From Oscillospiraceae bacterium (GTDB lineage: Bacteria; Bacillota; Clostridia; Oscillospirales; Ruminococcaceae), in assembly GCA_016302655.1 (NCBI GenBank), contig JAEDNF010000104.1, forward strand, positions 1-6,071: a stretch of 6,071 nucleotides of DNA, read 5' to 3'. How positions within the stretch are numbered: the first letter of the stretch is position 1; each line of letters opens with the position of its first letter. A program made the translations under genes and the position numbers. Below the pieces are notes generated by a model that saw only the letters and a list, made by a program, of their open reading frames with translations, did not search any database and was not told the origin of the DNA. Shown in pieces: positions 1 through 6,025 of the stretch.

Positions 1-24
1 AAACGGAAATAAGATAATGTAAAC

Positions 25-57
25 AAGTGCTCCCGTATCAAAAATACGGGAGCATTT
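25..57 (-). terminator. Rho-independent-type hairpin ending the operon
   Basis: A perfect 10-bp inverted repeat (GCTCCCGTAT at 29-38 and ATACGGGAGC at 44-53) has a 5-nt loop, and one more A-T pair extends it at 28/54. It begins about 25 nt past the stop codon of the STAS gene, as expected for an operon end. On the minus strand the stem is followed by ACTTGTTTAC, a modest U-run. On the plus strand the stem is followed by ATTTCTATATCTTTTCC, so it may also work for a convergent gene lying off the left edge. The hairpin itself is clear; its efficiency on the minus strand is less certain because the U-tract is interrupted. Confidence 0.75.
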
Positions 58-82
58 CTATATCTTTTCCGAAAATGCAGGA

Positions 83-382
83 TTATTCTTCAATAGAAAG
101 AATATCTGTAAATCCCGTCATATCCAAAATTTCCATAATCTCGTCGCAAACCTTTCTTACTCTCATAGCGCCTACCTTGCTCATTTTCTTATGAGCGGCG
201 AGAAGAACTCTAAGACCTGCGGAGGATATGTACTCGAGCTTTTCCATATCAATTACAAGGTCCTTGACATCGGCAGGAATACCCTCGATTGCCTTTTCAA
301 GCTCGGGAGCTGTGGTAGTGTCAAGTCTGCCGCCTACCTCAATTACTAAAGCTTCACCGTTTCTTATCTCGTTGATTGTCAT
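83..382 (-). CDS. STAS-domain anti-sigma factor antagonist (RsbV/SpoIIAA-like)
   Basis: This 99-residue cytoplasmic protein is one STAS domain, the usual size for the family. It has the alternating beta/alpha pattern, with an N-terminal strand pair at about 11-19, the central strand DLVIDM at 41-46, and the signature YISSAGLRVLL at 51-61. By alignment with the RsbV/SpoIIAA motif DS(S/T)G, Ser54 is the predicted phosphorylation site; Ser53 replaces the usual Asp before it. In this family the unphosphorylated protein binds the partner kinase and frees the kinase's target, while the phosphorylated form is inactive. The ATG start at 382 has the ribosome site AAAGGAAG 8 nt upstream, overlapping the stop of the kinase gene, so the two are probably translationally coupled. 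It is the last gene of the operon, just before a hairpin terminator. The kinase and phosphatase next door are its expected partners. Its precise output is unknown because no sigma factor is encoded here. Confidence 0.94.
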   Translation of the reverse strand: MTINEIRNGEALVIEVGGRLDTTTAPELEKAIEGIPADVKDLVIDMEKLEYISSAGLRVLLAAHKKMSKVGAMRVRKVCDEIMEILDMTGFTDILSIEE

Positions 383-397
383 AATAAAATCTTCCTT

Positions 398-805
398 TCA
401 AATTTTCTTAATCATCGTTAATATATTTTCGCCCTTTTCGTAGGCGTAACTGACTTCGTCCATTGTTTTTTTCATCATATAGATGCCAAGTCCCCCGATT
501 TTTCTTTCTTCGGCAGAAAGTGTAACATCAGGGTCGGGCTTTTCGAGGGGATTAAAGGGTATTCCGCTGTCCTTCATGCAGAAAATAATTCTTTTCTCTT
601 TATCGTCAAAGGCGATAGAAAACTTAACTTCTCCCTTGTCATCCTGATAGGCGTAATGCGCAACATTTATGAAAACCTCCTCGATTGCGACGGTTATCTG
701 CATAACCGCTTTCATCGGACATTCCGCCTTTTCAAGCTCCTGTTCCGTAAAGGCGATAACCTCACAAAGTGCCTTTTCATCGGCAGAAAATACTCTTTCT
801 GTCAC
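398..805 (-). CDS. ATP-binding serine kinase / anti-sigma regulatory factor (RsbW/SpoIIAB-like)
   Basis: This 135-residue protein has the HATPase_c_2 fold of GHKL kinases. The N-box is IEEVFINVAHYAY at 41-53, with Glu43 as likely catalytic base and Asn47 as Mg ligand. The G1 box is DSG at 79-81 and the G2 box is GGLGIYMMKK at 104-113. No membrane segment or extra domain is present, and the length matches RsbW-type kinases. The expected role is to phosphorylate the STAS protein encoded 15 nt downstream and to bind a target (a sigma factor in classical systems) when the antagonist is phosphorylated. The start is GTG at 803-805, 2 nt after the stop of the phosphatase gene. The ribosome site GGAGGTG lies inside the last codons of that gene, indicating coupling. 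The NVAHYAY form of the N-box is common in SpoIIE-associated kinases whose targets need not be sigma factors, so 'anti-sigma' is a family label rather than a demonstrated role. Confidence 0.93.
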   Translation of the reverse strand: MTERVFSADEKALCEVIAFTEQELEKAECPMKAVMQITVAIEEVFINVAHYAYQDDKGEVKFSIAFDDKEKRIIFCMKDSGIPFNPLEKPDPDVTLSAEERKIGGLGIYMMKKTMDEVSYAYEKGENILTMIKKI

Positions 806-807
806 GC

Positions 808-2568
808 TTACACCTCCATTTTCTTTAGGTAGTCAAGCATCAGCATTGTCATATCGTCGAACTGAGGAGCTTCTCCTACAAAGGCGTCAATATCCGTCTT
901 AATACCCTTAAGCATTTCATCGGGAGCAAGGCTCTTGTGGGCGTTCATAAAGGCGCTTAGCCGTTCTTCGCCGTAAAGAGCGTTTTCTTTATCGGTAGCT
1001 TCGGTTATTCCGTCTGTGTATAACAGCAGTTTGTCGCCTTCGGATAAAAACAGCTCCTTTTGCTTGTACTTTATCGTCTCAAGGCCTGCAAGCACGAAAC
1101 CTGCCGGTGATTTAAGATACTCAAAATCACCGTCTTTTTGTCTCAGCATAGGCGGATTGTGACCTGCATTGACATAAGTCAGCTTGCCGCTTTTAAGGTC
1201 AAGCACGCCCATCCAGGCGGTTACAAAAAGTCCTGCGTCATTACCGTCACAGAGGGTTCTGTTAACTATGGTGAATACCTCGGCCGGCTCCATTCCCGTC
1301 TGTGCGTAGTTCTTTATCAGAGTTTTCGCAATAACCATGAACAGCGCCGCAGGAACGCCTTTTCCCGAAACATCTGCAATTACAACCGCAATATGCGATT
1401 CGTCCGTCATAAAGAAATCGTAGAAATCGCCGCCTACCTCCTTTGCGGGAGTCATTGTGGCAAAAATATCAAATTCCTGCCTGTCGGGGAAAGGCGGGAA
1501 AATACAAGGCAGCATATGCGCCTGTATATCCGAAGCAAGACTAAGCTCTGCGTTTATCCTCTCCTTTTCGGCGGTCGCTTTTCTAAGGTTCTCGATATAC
1601 CCGTCGATATCTTTCATCATAGCGATATATGAACGGGCAAGAGTACCCACCTCTGTGTTCTCGCTTTCGTACTGCCTGCAAACATTTAGAAGCCTTTCCT
1701 TTTCGCCGCCTTCGGAATGTTCGGTATAGTAGCCTCTTGCAACCTGCGCAAGTTGTTCAACGGGACGGGAAATCTTTCGCTCTGAAAACCACATAAAGCC
1801 CATAGATAAGGCGAAGTACAGGTTAAGAGCAATAGTCTGGAAAAGATAGATCCTGCCCCATAAGCCTATCGCATTTTCGTCTGTGCCGATTTTTTCTGTT
1901 ATGTAAACCGATGCGCCTATCATAACGCAGATTCCAAGTCCGGTTATTATTGCGTTAATTATCATTCGCTCGTTAAGAGAGAACACAACCACCTTTTCCT
2001 TTTTCCCGTGACTTATGTTATAAAGCTTTCGCTGGAGCAGATGTCCTATGATAAGCAGGGGACAGCCGAAAACTATTCCCGAATCGAAAACATTCACAAA
2101 GGTATACAGGCTGTTTATGGTAATAAGGTCGGCTACGCTGTAAACATGATTGATTATTGCGGAAACAAGCACATTTACCGCCGCTGTAACCGCCATAACA
2201 AGAAATAGCTTCAATAGCCTTGAAATGCTGTCAAGGCAGAACTCGCTTCCGTCATGCTCCTTGTTCAGCCTGCGCCACAGAACGTATGCAAGCAGACCGT
2301 AGAAAATTTGCTGAGCGCCGTTAAGAAGGGCATAGGAAAGCTCATAGCCCGAAATAAGGTCGGCAACTATATTTCCGACTGCACAGCCAATTGCTGCAGG
2401 TAAACCGAAAATAAGTCCCAGCACGGGAGTAAGCGCCGTAACAGGTCTCATTTCCGTTATCTCTGCCGCTTCAAGCCATACTCTGAAAGGCATTGTCATT
2501 CCGAAGAACAGCAGAGCGCTTAACAGAAAAATAACCGAAGCTGTAATAAGCTTATTCTTTCTTGTCAA
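808..2568 (-). CDS. Membrane-anchored SpoIIE/RsbU-family PP2C serine phosphatase with HAMP-like linker
   Basis: This is a predicted integral-membrane protein phosphatase of 586 residues, numbered here from the TTG at 2568. The N-terminal part has about seven to eight hydrophobic segments (around 8-28, 43-61, 58-74, 78-98, 118-139, 161-179, 202-223 and 237-261). A HAMP-like stretch follows at about 262-322 (SRPVEQLA, then EVGTLARSY), then a helical linker and the RsbU hallmark IQAHMLP at 348-354. The PP2C domain keeps the metal-binding motifs: VGGDFYDF (378-385), ADVSGKG (398-404), NAGHNPP (467-473), YTDGITEA (517-524) and FDDMTML (570-576). It should therefore be catalytically active, dephosphorylating the phospho-STAS protein of the same operon in response to a membrane or extracellular cue. 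An upstream in-frame TTG at 2607 is possible, but the one at 2568 has an excellent ribosome site and cuts the overlap with the upstream gene to 17 nt. The sensor part has no assigned ligand. Confidence 0.94.
   Translation of the reverse strand: MTRKNKLITASVIFLLSALLFFGMTMPFRVWLEAAEITEMRPVTALTPVLGLIFGLPAAIGCAVGNIVADLISGYELSYALLNGAQQIFYGLLAYVLWRRLNKEHDGSEFCLDSISRLLKLFLVMAVTAAVNVLVSAIINHVYSVADLITINSLYTFVNVFDSGIVFGCPLLIIGHLLQRKLYNISHGKKEKVVVFSLNERMIINAIITGLGICVMIGASVYITEKIGTDENAIGLWGRIYLFQTIALNLYFALSMGFMWFSERKISRPVEQLAQVARGYYTEHSEGGEKERLLNVCRQYESENTEVGTLARSYIAMMKDIDGYIENLRKATAEKERINAELSLASDIQAHMLPCIFPPFPDRQEFDIFATMTPAKEVGGDFYDFFMTDESHIAVVIADVSGKGVPAALFMVIAKTLIKNYAQTGMEPAEVFTIVNRTLCDGNDAGLFVTAWMGVLDLKSGKLTYVNAGHNPPMLRQKDGDFEYLKSPAGFVLAGLETIKYKQKELFLSEGDKLLLYTDGITEATDKENALYGEERLSAFMNAHKSLAPDEMLKGIKTDIDAFVGEAPQFDDMTMLMLDYLKKMEV
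811..817 (-). promoter_or_regulatory. Ribosome binding site of the kinase gene, inside the phosphatase gene
   Basis: GGAGGTG on the minus strand overlaps the final Met-Glu-Val codons of the phosphatase and lies 5 nt before the GTG start of the kinase at 803-805. It supports the non-ATG start and coupled translation of phosphatase and kinase. Confidence 0.8.
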
Positions 2569-3118
2569 AAGCTGTCCCTCCTTCGTGATAATGCTCCTCG
2601 GGTTCAATTAGGCGGTACTTAAGGTCAAGACCGTACATGGGAGTGCTGAGCGATTCGGCAAGAGCCTTTACCGCCGTCGGTATTTCGGGGGAAAAGTCCA
2701 TGTACCAGTCTATGCTTTCAAGTATATACCTTCGTCTGAAATCCTCGCTTGCAACAAAGGCGCTCCTCAAATTATGAAGTCTGTCAGCCGCCTTAACCGC
2801 AAAGGCGATAGGGTTCGCTCTTATGCCGGCGACGTATTCCGACATAACATAGCCTTTTTCCTTTGTGAGCAGCTTTACCGCTTCAAGCACCTTTGCACCG
2901 CCGATAGCTTCGATTTCTTTCTCTTTGGTGTCTGTATCTTCAAGCAGGTCGTGAAAAAGTCCTGCTATCCGATAATCTATTCCAAATCCCTTTTCATTAA
3001 GCATTTCAGCTACCGCTATTGGGTGAGTAACATAAGGCTCGCCGCCCTTGCGGTATTGACCTTCATGCTTTTTTACGGCAAATCGGAGCGCCGCTTCGTA
3101 TCTTTCTTCCTCCGTCAT
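2552..3118 (-). CDS. Stand-alone HD-domain (p)ppGpp hydrolase-like protein (SpoT/Mesh1 type)
   Basis: This 188-residue soluble protein is built around one HD domain of the RelA/SpoT hydrolase class. Visible signatures are YRKGGEPYVTHP at 22-33 (His32), HDLLEDT at 56-62 (His56-Asp57 metal pair with Glu60-Asp61), and KAADRLHNLR at 109-118 (Asp112, Asn116). His32, His56, Asp57 and Asp112 match the four manganese ligands of Rel and Mesh1 hydrolase domains, and the Glu-Asp after HD matches the catalytic pair. No synthetase, TGS or ACT domain is present, so it is a small alarmone hydrolase by architecture. The expected reaction removes the 3'-pyrophosphate from (p)ppGpp or a related substrate. It starts 1 nt after the stop of the synthetase-domain gene (TGATATG junction), with a weak AGGG site 8 nt upstream, so its translation probably depends on that gene. 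Its last codons carry the ribosome site and TTG start of the phosphatase gene. Other HD hydrolase substrates cannot be excluded. Confidence 0.92.
   Translation of the reverse strand: MTEEERYEAALRFAVKKHEGQYRKGGEPYVTHPIAVAEMLNEKGFGIDYRIAGLFHDLLEDTDTKEKEIEAIGGAKVLEAVKLLTKEKGYVMSEYVAGIRANPIAFAVKAADRLHNLRSAFVASEDFRRRYILESIDWYMDFSPEIPTAVKALAESLSTPMYGLDLKYRLIEPEEHYHEGGTAFDKKE
2576..2583 (-). promoter_or_regulatory. Ribosome binding site that sets the phosphatase start
   Basis: On the minus strand AAGGAGGG lies 7 nt upstream of the TTG at 2566-2568, inside the last codons of the HD hydrolase gene. The alternative in-frame TTG at 2605-2607 is preceded by CGCCTAATTGAA-like sequence with no Shine-Dalgarno match. 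The site therefore fixes the phosphatase start at 2568 and implies translational coupling across a 17-nt overlap. Confidence 0.85.
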
Positions 3119-3119
3119 A

Positions 3120-4190
3120 TCACACGCCCTGCTTTATATCGGCGTACATCTTGAAAAGGTGCTTTGTCTGTCTTTCGGCACGTTCCTTTTTGCGAACCGA
3201 CAGGGAGATAAATTCAGCCGCCTGCTCTTCGGTATAGCCGCCGTTTAAGAGTACCGCACGACAAAGGAAACGAAGCGCAGTATTTGAAACGAGGATATCA
3301 AGCTCGCTTCCCTTAAGCGTCTTTTCAGCCAGCTTTAATGCAAGCTCTCTGTTTTTTTCAAGCGCTTGCTGAAGCTGTCCGATTGTTTCTATCTTCAGCC
3401 ATTTAAGCTGGTTTATGTAGTTATCAGCAGAAGCGTCAGCAATTTCAGAGCCCTCGATTGCGGCGATATCAGCTATAAAGTCCTGCATTTTCTTATTTAG
3501 CTGCATATACTCGTTGATTGAAACTATGTCGATAAGCACATCTCCTGCGCTATCGCTCTTTATCTTATCCCGGATCGTTTCGGTGTAGCCGTTCATTCTG
3601 TCTCTTACACGGATAAACTCGTCGTCCGCAATTTCCATAAGTCCTGCAAGCCTTGCAAATTCACGGGTAACCTCTCTCGGTACGCCGAACTTGCTCTTAT
3701 AGCCTAAGTCGTGGTTGATTGCAGACCAGGCGTGCTGGAGCATTGTTCTTATCTGTATCTCAAAGCGCTTATTGCAAAGCTCCTCAGGATAGCCTTTGTC
3801 CTCGGGGAGAGAGCAGATGTAATGAAGCGACAGATATCCGAATGTGTCCGCTTTTAAAAGAGCACGCTTGTCCGAGGAGTTTTCCCAATCTATTTTAAAT
3901 GCGCTTTCAACAAGCTTTCCGAACTTATCTACATCGTCTCCGAAGTAGCAGATAACTCTTGCTCCTAAAATATCTGTAAGGTCCTCAAACTTCTGATACC
4001 AGTCGCCGTTCTTGTAGAGCTTTCCCTCAAGGCTTTTTTCGCCCTTTACACGGTGCTCTATTCCCATAACGAGAATACCTGCGTCGTGGGCAATATCACG
4101 AAGAGTTTCATGGACAATATCGCCAAGACGGATAAAATCATCCTTGTTCTTGTGGTAGTCCTCCATAATCATACGGTCTTTGATGTTCAT
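3120..4190 (-). CDS. RelA/SpoT synthetase-domain protein (small alarmone synthetase-like) with C-terminal extension
   Basis: This is a 356-residue cytoplasmic protein. Residues of about 15-200 form a RelA/SpoT nucleotidyl (pyrophospho)transferase domain. Motifs in order are HRVKGEKSLEGKL (46-58; the RxKxxxSxxxK signature), DLTDILGARVI (70-80; likely Mg-binding Asp73, Arg78), FGYLSLHY (117-124; Tyr119, Ser121, His123) and FEIQIRTMLQHAW (143-155; Glu144, Gln146, Arg148), followed by NHDLGYKSK (159-167). These key positions are intact, so transfer of pyrophosphate from ATP to GTP/GDP is expected. No HD, TGS or ACT domain is fused. Residues of about 205-356 are a mostly helical, charged extension of unknown function, longer than in RelQ/RelP-type enzymes. 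The ATG at 4190 is chosen although its ribosome site is poor (AGGG about 13 nt upstream). The HD hydrolase gene follows after 1 nt, giving a split synthetase/hydrolase pair. Alternatives are a toxSAS-type toxin or an enzyme acting on a different nucleotide or on tRNA. Confidence 0.92.
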   Translation of the reverse strand: MNIKDRMIMEDYHKNKDDFIRLGDIVHETLRDIAHDAGILVMGIEHRVKGEKSLEGKLYKNGDWYQKFEDLTDILGARVICYFGDDVDKFGKLVESAFKIDWENSSDKRALLKADTFGYLSLHYICSLPEDKGYPEELCNKRFEIQIRTMLQHAWSAINHDLGYKSKFGVPREVTREFARLAGLMEIADDEFIRVRDRMNGYTETIRDKIKSDSAGDVLIDIVSINEYMQLNKKMQDFIADIAAIEGSEIADASADNYINQLKWLKIETIGQLQQALEKNRELALKLAEKTLKGSELDILVSNTALRFLCRAVLLNGGYTEEQAAEFISLSVRKKERAERQTKHLFKMYADIKQGV

Positions 4191-4252
4191 AGTTCTTATT
4201 TATCCCTTTCCGTTATTTTGAATTAAGTTTTGATACACTTCATCGGATATTG

Positions 4253-5551
4253 TTACTCCGGCAGCTTTAAATCCGGCAAATTCTTTGTGAACATTCCGCT
4301 TATATCATACTTTATGCCCTCGTTTTGGAGAACATTGAGAAGCGATTCAATATATTTACCGTTGTTGACCGACTGACTAAAGCAAACAAAGAAATTATCC
4401 TTGAAGGAGTTAATTTCTGTAAGCAGGTGTCCTGTTGATACGGTGTAGATTGACTTTATGTAATCGGCTATACTTCCGAAATCCGTTTGTCCCACATAGC
4501 TTACATTGTAGGTATCTCTTATTCCGCCCACAAATCTGCCTGCCTTCATACAATAAGCACATTTTTCGTCAATAGTAACCATACTGTCCAGCTTTTTATG
4601 AAATTCGGAAAGTTCCTTAAAAGCCGCAACCGCGTTTTCGGACTGTGACTGGAGGGTGATCATACCTCGTGTTGCTGTGCAAAGCTTATCTATGGGCATA
4701 TCAGCCATTTCCCTCTTGTATTTTACATGGAGCGGTCTTGTTAAGTCGTGGTAGCTGTTGGGGCAGCCTACCTGCGCTCTGTAATTGTTGGCAACACCGC
4801 AGAGTATTGTGCGTGCGTCGTCGGGAAATACATCTGAAAATGCCTTAAACATAAAAACAGCGAAAACAGCGGCAGGACTTCCGTCGTTGGATTTTACATA
4901 TTTCATCAGTTCCGACTGCGGTATCTTTATGCAGTAGTAACCGTCGCTGACATGGTCGGGATTCCTGTAAAAGGACATATAATCCTGTATCGGGAAATAA
5001 CCCATTTCACCGTTATACATTCCTATCGTAGGAGCGTCGGGCAGTTCTTCGGCAATCGGGAAATCCGTTTCTCCTTCAAGCATTGGCGAGTCGGGAAGAT
5101 TTATTCCTGTAGGGTCAAGATCTATATCAAACTTTTTAGAAATATACAGGTAAAGTGCGGTTTTTATAAAAGGAATAAATCCACAGGCGCCAGAAATGCT
5201 GTGATTGAAATTGAAGTACACCATTTTTCCCATATAATCAACAGATATAAGGTGATAGTTTACTGTGGAAGAACCGAGAGGCGGAGGAGGATTAAGTGTT
5301 CTTGAAACCGACACCGGACGGTCGTTGGCTTTAAGAACATAACGACCGTCTCCATCCTTTTCCACACATACCGAAAAATATGGGTAGCGTTTAATTGCTT
5401 TGTTTACGGCGTTATCAAGAATTTTTCCGTCCACCTTATCTTTCATCTTGATAACAATTCTTACATTACAACTGACATTAGGTCTCGTTTCATAAAGCAG
5501 ATATGTGTCAGGCTGATATTCGCCGGTTAGCAACCGTTCTTTTGTCCCCAT
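4253..5551 (-). CDS. Condensation-domain / alcohol acetyltransferase-like CoA-dependent acyltransferase fold protein
   Basis: This 432-residue soluble protein is numbered from the ATG at 5551. Its layout resembles the chloramphenicol-acetyltransferase/condensation superfamily. It has an N-terminal strand-helix unit where paired acceptor and donor chains are usually handled (NVRIVIKM at 29-36, then helix DNAVNKAIKRYPYF at 46-59). A central YFNFNHSISGACGF at 112-125 occupies the place of the HHxxxDG active-site motif, and a late NVSYVGQTDFG at 349-359 resembles the vSNxG motif of alcohol acetyltransferases. In the active-site motif only the second, catalytic His (His117) is kept; the usual first His is Asn116 and the DG is replaced by Gly-Ala. 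Acyl transfer is therefore possible but the substrate is unknown and activity is uncertain. The start is decided by AAGGAGG 6 nt upstream; the longer frame from a GTG at 5599 lacks a ribosome site. It is first in the operon, behind the only clear promoter, and 62 nt ahead of the synthetase gene. Its link to stress signalling is not evident. Confidence 0.72.
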   Translation of the reverse strand: MGTKERLLTGEYQPDTYLLYETRPNVSCNVRIVIKMKDKVDGKILDNAVNKAIKRYPYFSVCVEKDGDGRYVLKANDRPVSVSRTLNPPPPLGSSTVNYHLISVDYMGKMVYFNFNHSISGACGFIPFIKTALYLYISKKFDIDLDPTGINLPDSPMLEGETDFPIAEELPDAPTIGMYNGEMGYFPIQDYMSFYRNPDHVSDGYYCIKIPQSELMKYVKSNDGSPAAVFAVFMFKAFSDVFPDDARTILCGVANNYRAQVGCPNSYHDLTRPLHVKYKREMADMPIDKLCTATRGMITLQSQSENAVAAFKELSEFHKKLDSMVTIDEKCAYCMKAGRFVGGIRDTYNVSYVGQTDFGSIADYIKSIYTVSTGHLLTEINSFKDNFFVCFSQSVNNGKYIESLLNVLQNEGIKYDISGMFTKNLPDLKLPE

Positions 5552-5557
5552 ATCAAT

Positions 5558-5564
5558 CCTCCTT
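5558..5564 (-). promoter_or_regulatory. Ribosome binding site that sets the acyltransferase-like gene start
   Basis: A perfect AAGGAGG on the minus strand stands 6 nt before the ATG at 5549-5551. In-frame upstream starts (GTG at 5599, ATG at 5593 and 5587) have no such site and would add a basic N-terminal stretch that does not look like part of the fold. This supports the shorter protein. Confidence 0.85.
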
Positions 5565-5652
5565 AATAATCTAAACTTATCAAGCATCAACATCCTCACT
5601 GTTTTCAGTTAAGAGCTGTACCATAAGGGCAGAAATCATTTTTTTATTTCGG

Positions 5653-5681
5653 ATTATATTATACCATAAAAAGTGCAACAA
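5653..5681 (-). promoter_or_regulatory. Sigma-A-type promoter for the six-gene operon
   Basis: On the minus strand a -35-like TTGTTG (5676-5681) is separated by 17 nt from a perfect -10 TATAAT (5653-5658). A second, overlapping TATAAT sits at 5658-5663. Transcription would start near 5646, leaving a leader of about 95 nt before the first ATG at 5551. No other comparably good promoter was seen between the genes, which supports a single transcript. No known operator or riboswitch was recognised in the leader. Confidence 0.65.
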
Positions 5682-5821
5682 AAAGAGGTTTTTCTGAAAA
5701 AAATTTTATTTTTTTCACTGTTTCTGCATAATTTCAACGATATTTTGTAAATTATGTATTTAATGTTAGGTATAAACAGTCGTTTCTAAGAAATTAAGAT
5801 GTTTTTTGTGCTAACGATTAA
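5682..5821. other. AT-rich non-coding stretch upstream of the operon promoter
   Basis: This stretch is strongly AT-rich, with A- and T-runs around 5695-5716, and has no open frame with a ribosome site on either strand. It may act as an UP-element-like or bent region for the adjacent promoter, but no defined motif, RNA gene or terminator could be identified. It separates the operon from the more GC-rich right-hand edge. Confidence 0.5.
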
Positions 5822-5971
5822 AATCAAACACATTACTACCACGAACGTATTCTTGAAGAAACATATTCCAAAGCGGAGATTTCCCATTTCTGTAAAACAG
5901 GAAAAGCGATTGGAGCGGCAAGAAAAACTATGAGGGAGTGGTTTTTCCGGTTATACGGATTTACGAGGTAA
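5822..5971 (+). pseudogene. Possible remnant of a plus-strand coding sequence (C-terminal fragment), unidentified
   Basis: After an in-frame TAA at 5819-5821 there are 49 open codons ending at TAA 5969-5971. The translation looks protein-like (for example ILEETYSKAEISHFCKTGK, then REWFFRLYGFTR), but no start codon occurs before a Met at codon 37 and no ribosome site is visible. It could be the 3' end of a decayed gene, perhaps from a mobile element, or simply chance. I do not recognise the family. It overlaps the left arm of an imperfect inverted repeat and lies where base composition shifts from AT-rich to more balanced. Confidence 0.2.
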
Positions 5972-6025
5972 AAGGGATTTGACTTGCGAAAACCCGAAAG
6001 ACATTAACGGCAAAACCACGCTCAC
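5932..6025. repeat. Imperfect inverted repeat at the right edge
   Basis: An 18-nt arm at 5932-5949 (GAGGGAGTGGTTTTTCCG) matches the reverse complement of 6008-6025 at 14 of 18 positions, with 58 nt between them. The core is GTGGTTTT against AAAACCAC. It could be the foot of a structured RNA, part of a repeated element, or coincidence; the mismatches and long loop make function uncertain. Confidence 0.25.

Noticed and set aside
1138..1632. A 164-codon plus-strand open frame inside the phosphatase gene
   Set aside because: It lies wholly antisense to the conserved PP2C and HAMP-linker coding sequence, and its translation is Arg/Cys/His-rich with no recognisable motif; it is a shadow frame.
2774..3154. 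A 126-codon plus-strand open frame antisense to the HD hydrolase gene
   Set aside because: The opposite strand carries all the HD signature motifs, whereas this translation has no family resemblance.
4160..4252. Possible sigma-B-like promoter (GGGATA) before the synthetase gene
   Set aside because: The GGGATA lies too close to the ATG, and no GTTTAA-like -35 stands at the proper 12-15 nt distance.
4952..5305. A 117-codon plus-strand open frame antisense to the acyltransferase-like gene
   Set aside because: It is antisense to a longer frame with a perfect ribosome site and promoter, and its composition is typical of a shadow frame.
5580..5639. A 19-codon minus-strand upstream frame in the operon leader (starts MISALMVQLL)
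   Set aside because: It has no ribosome site and would begin only about 7 nt after the predicted transcript start; there is no run of regulatory codons that would suggest an attenuator leader peptide.
5745..5776. Plus-strand TTGTAA ... TATAAA promoter-like pair
   Set aside because: The spacer is 20 nt and no gene with a start codon follows.
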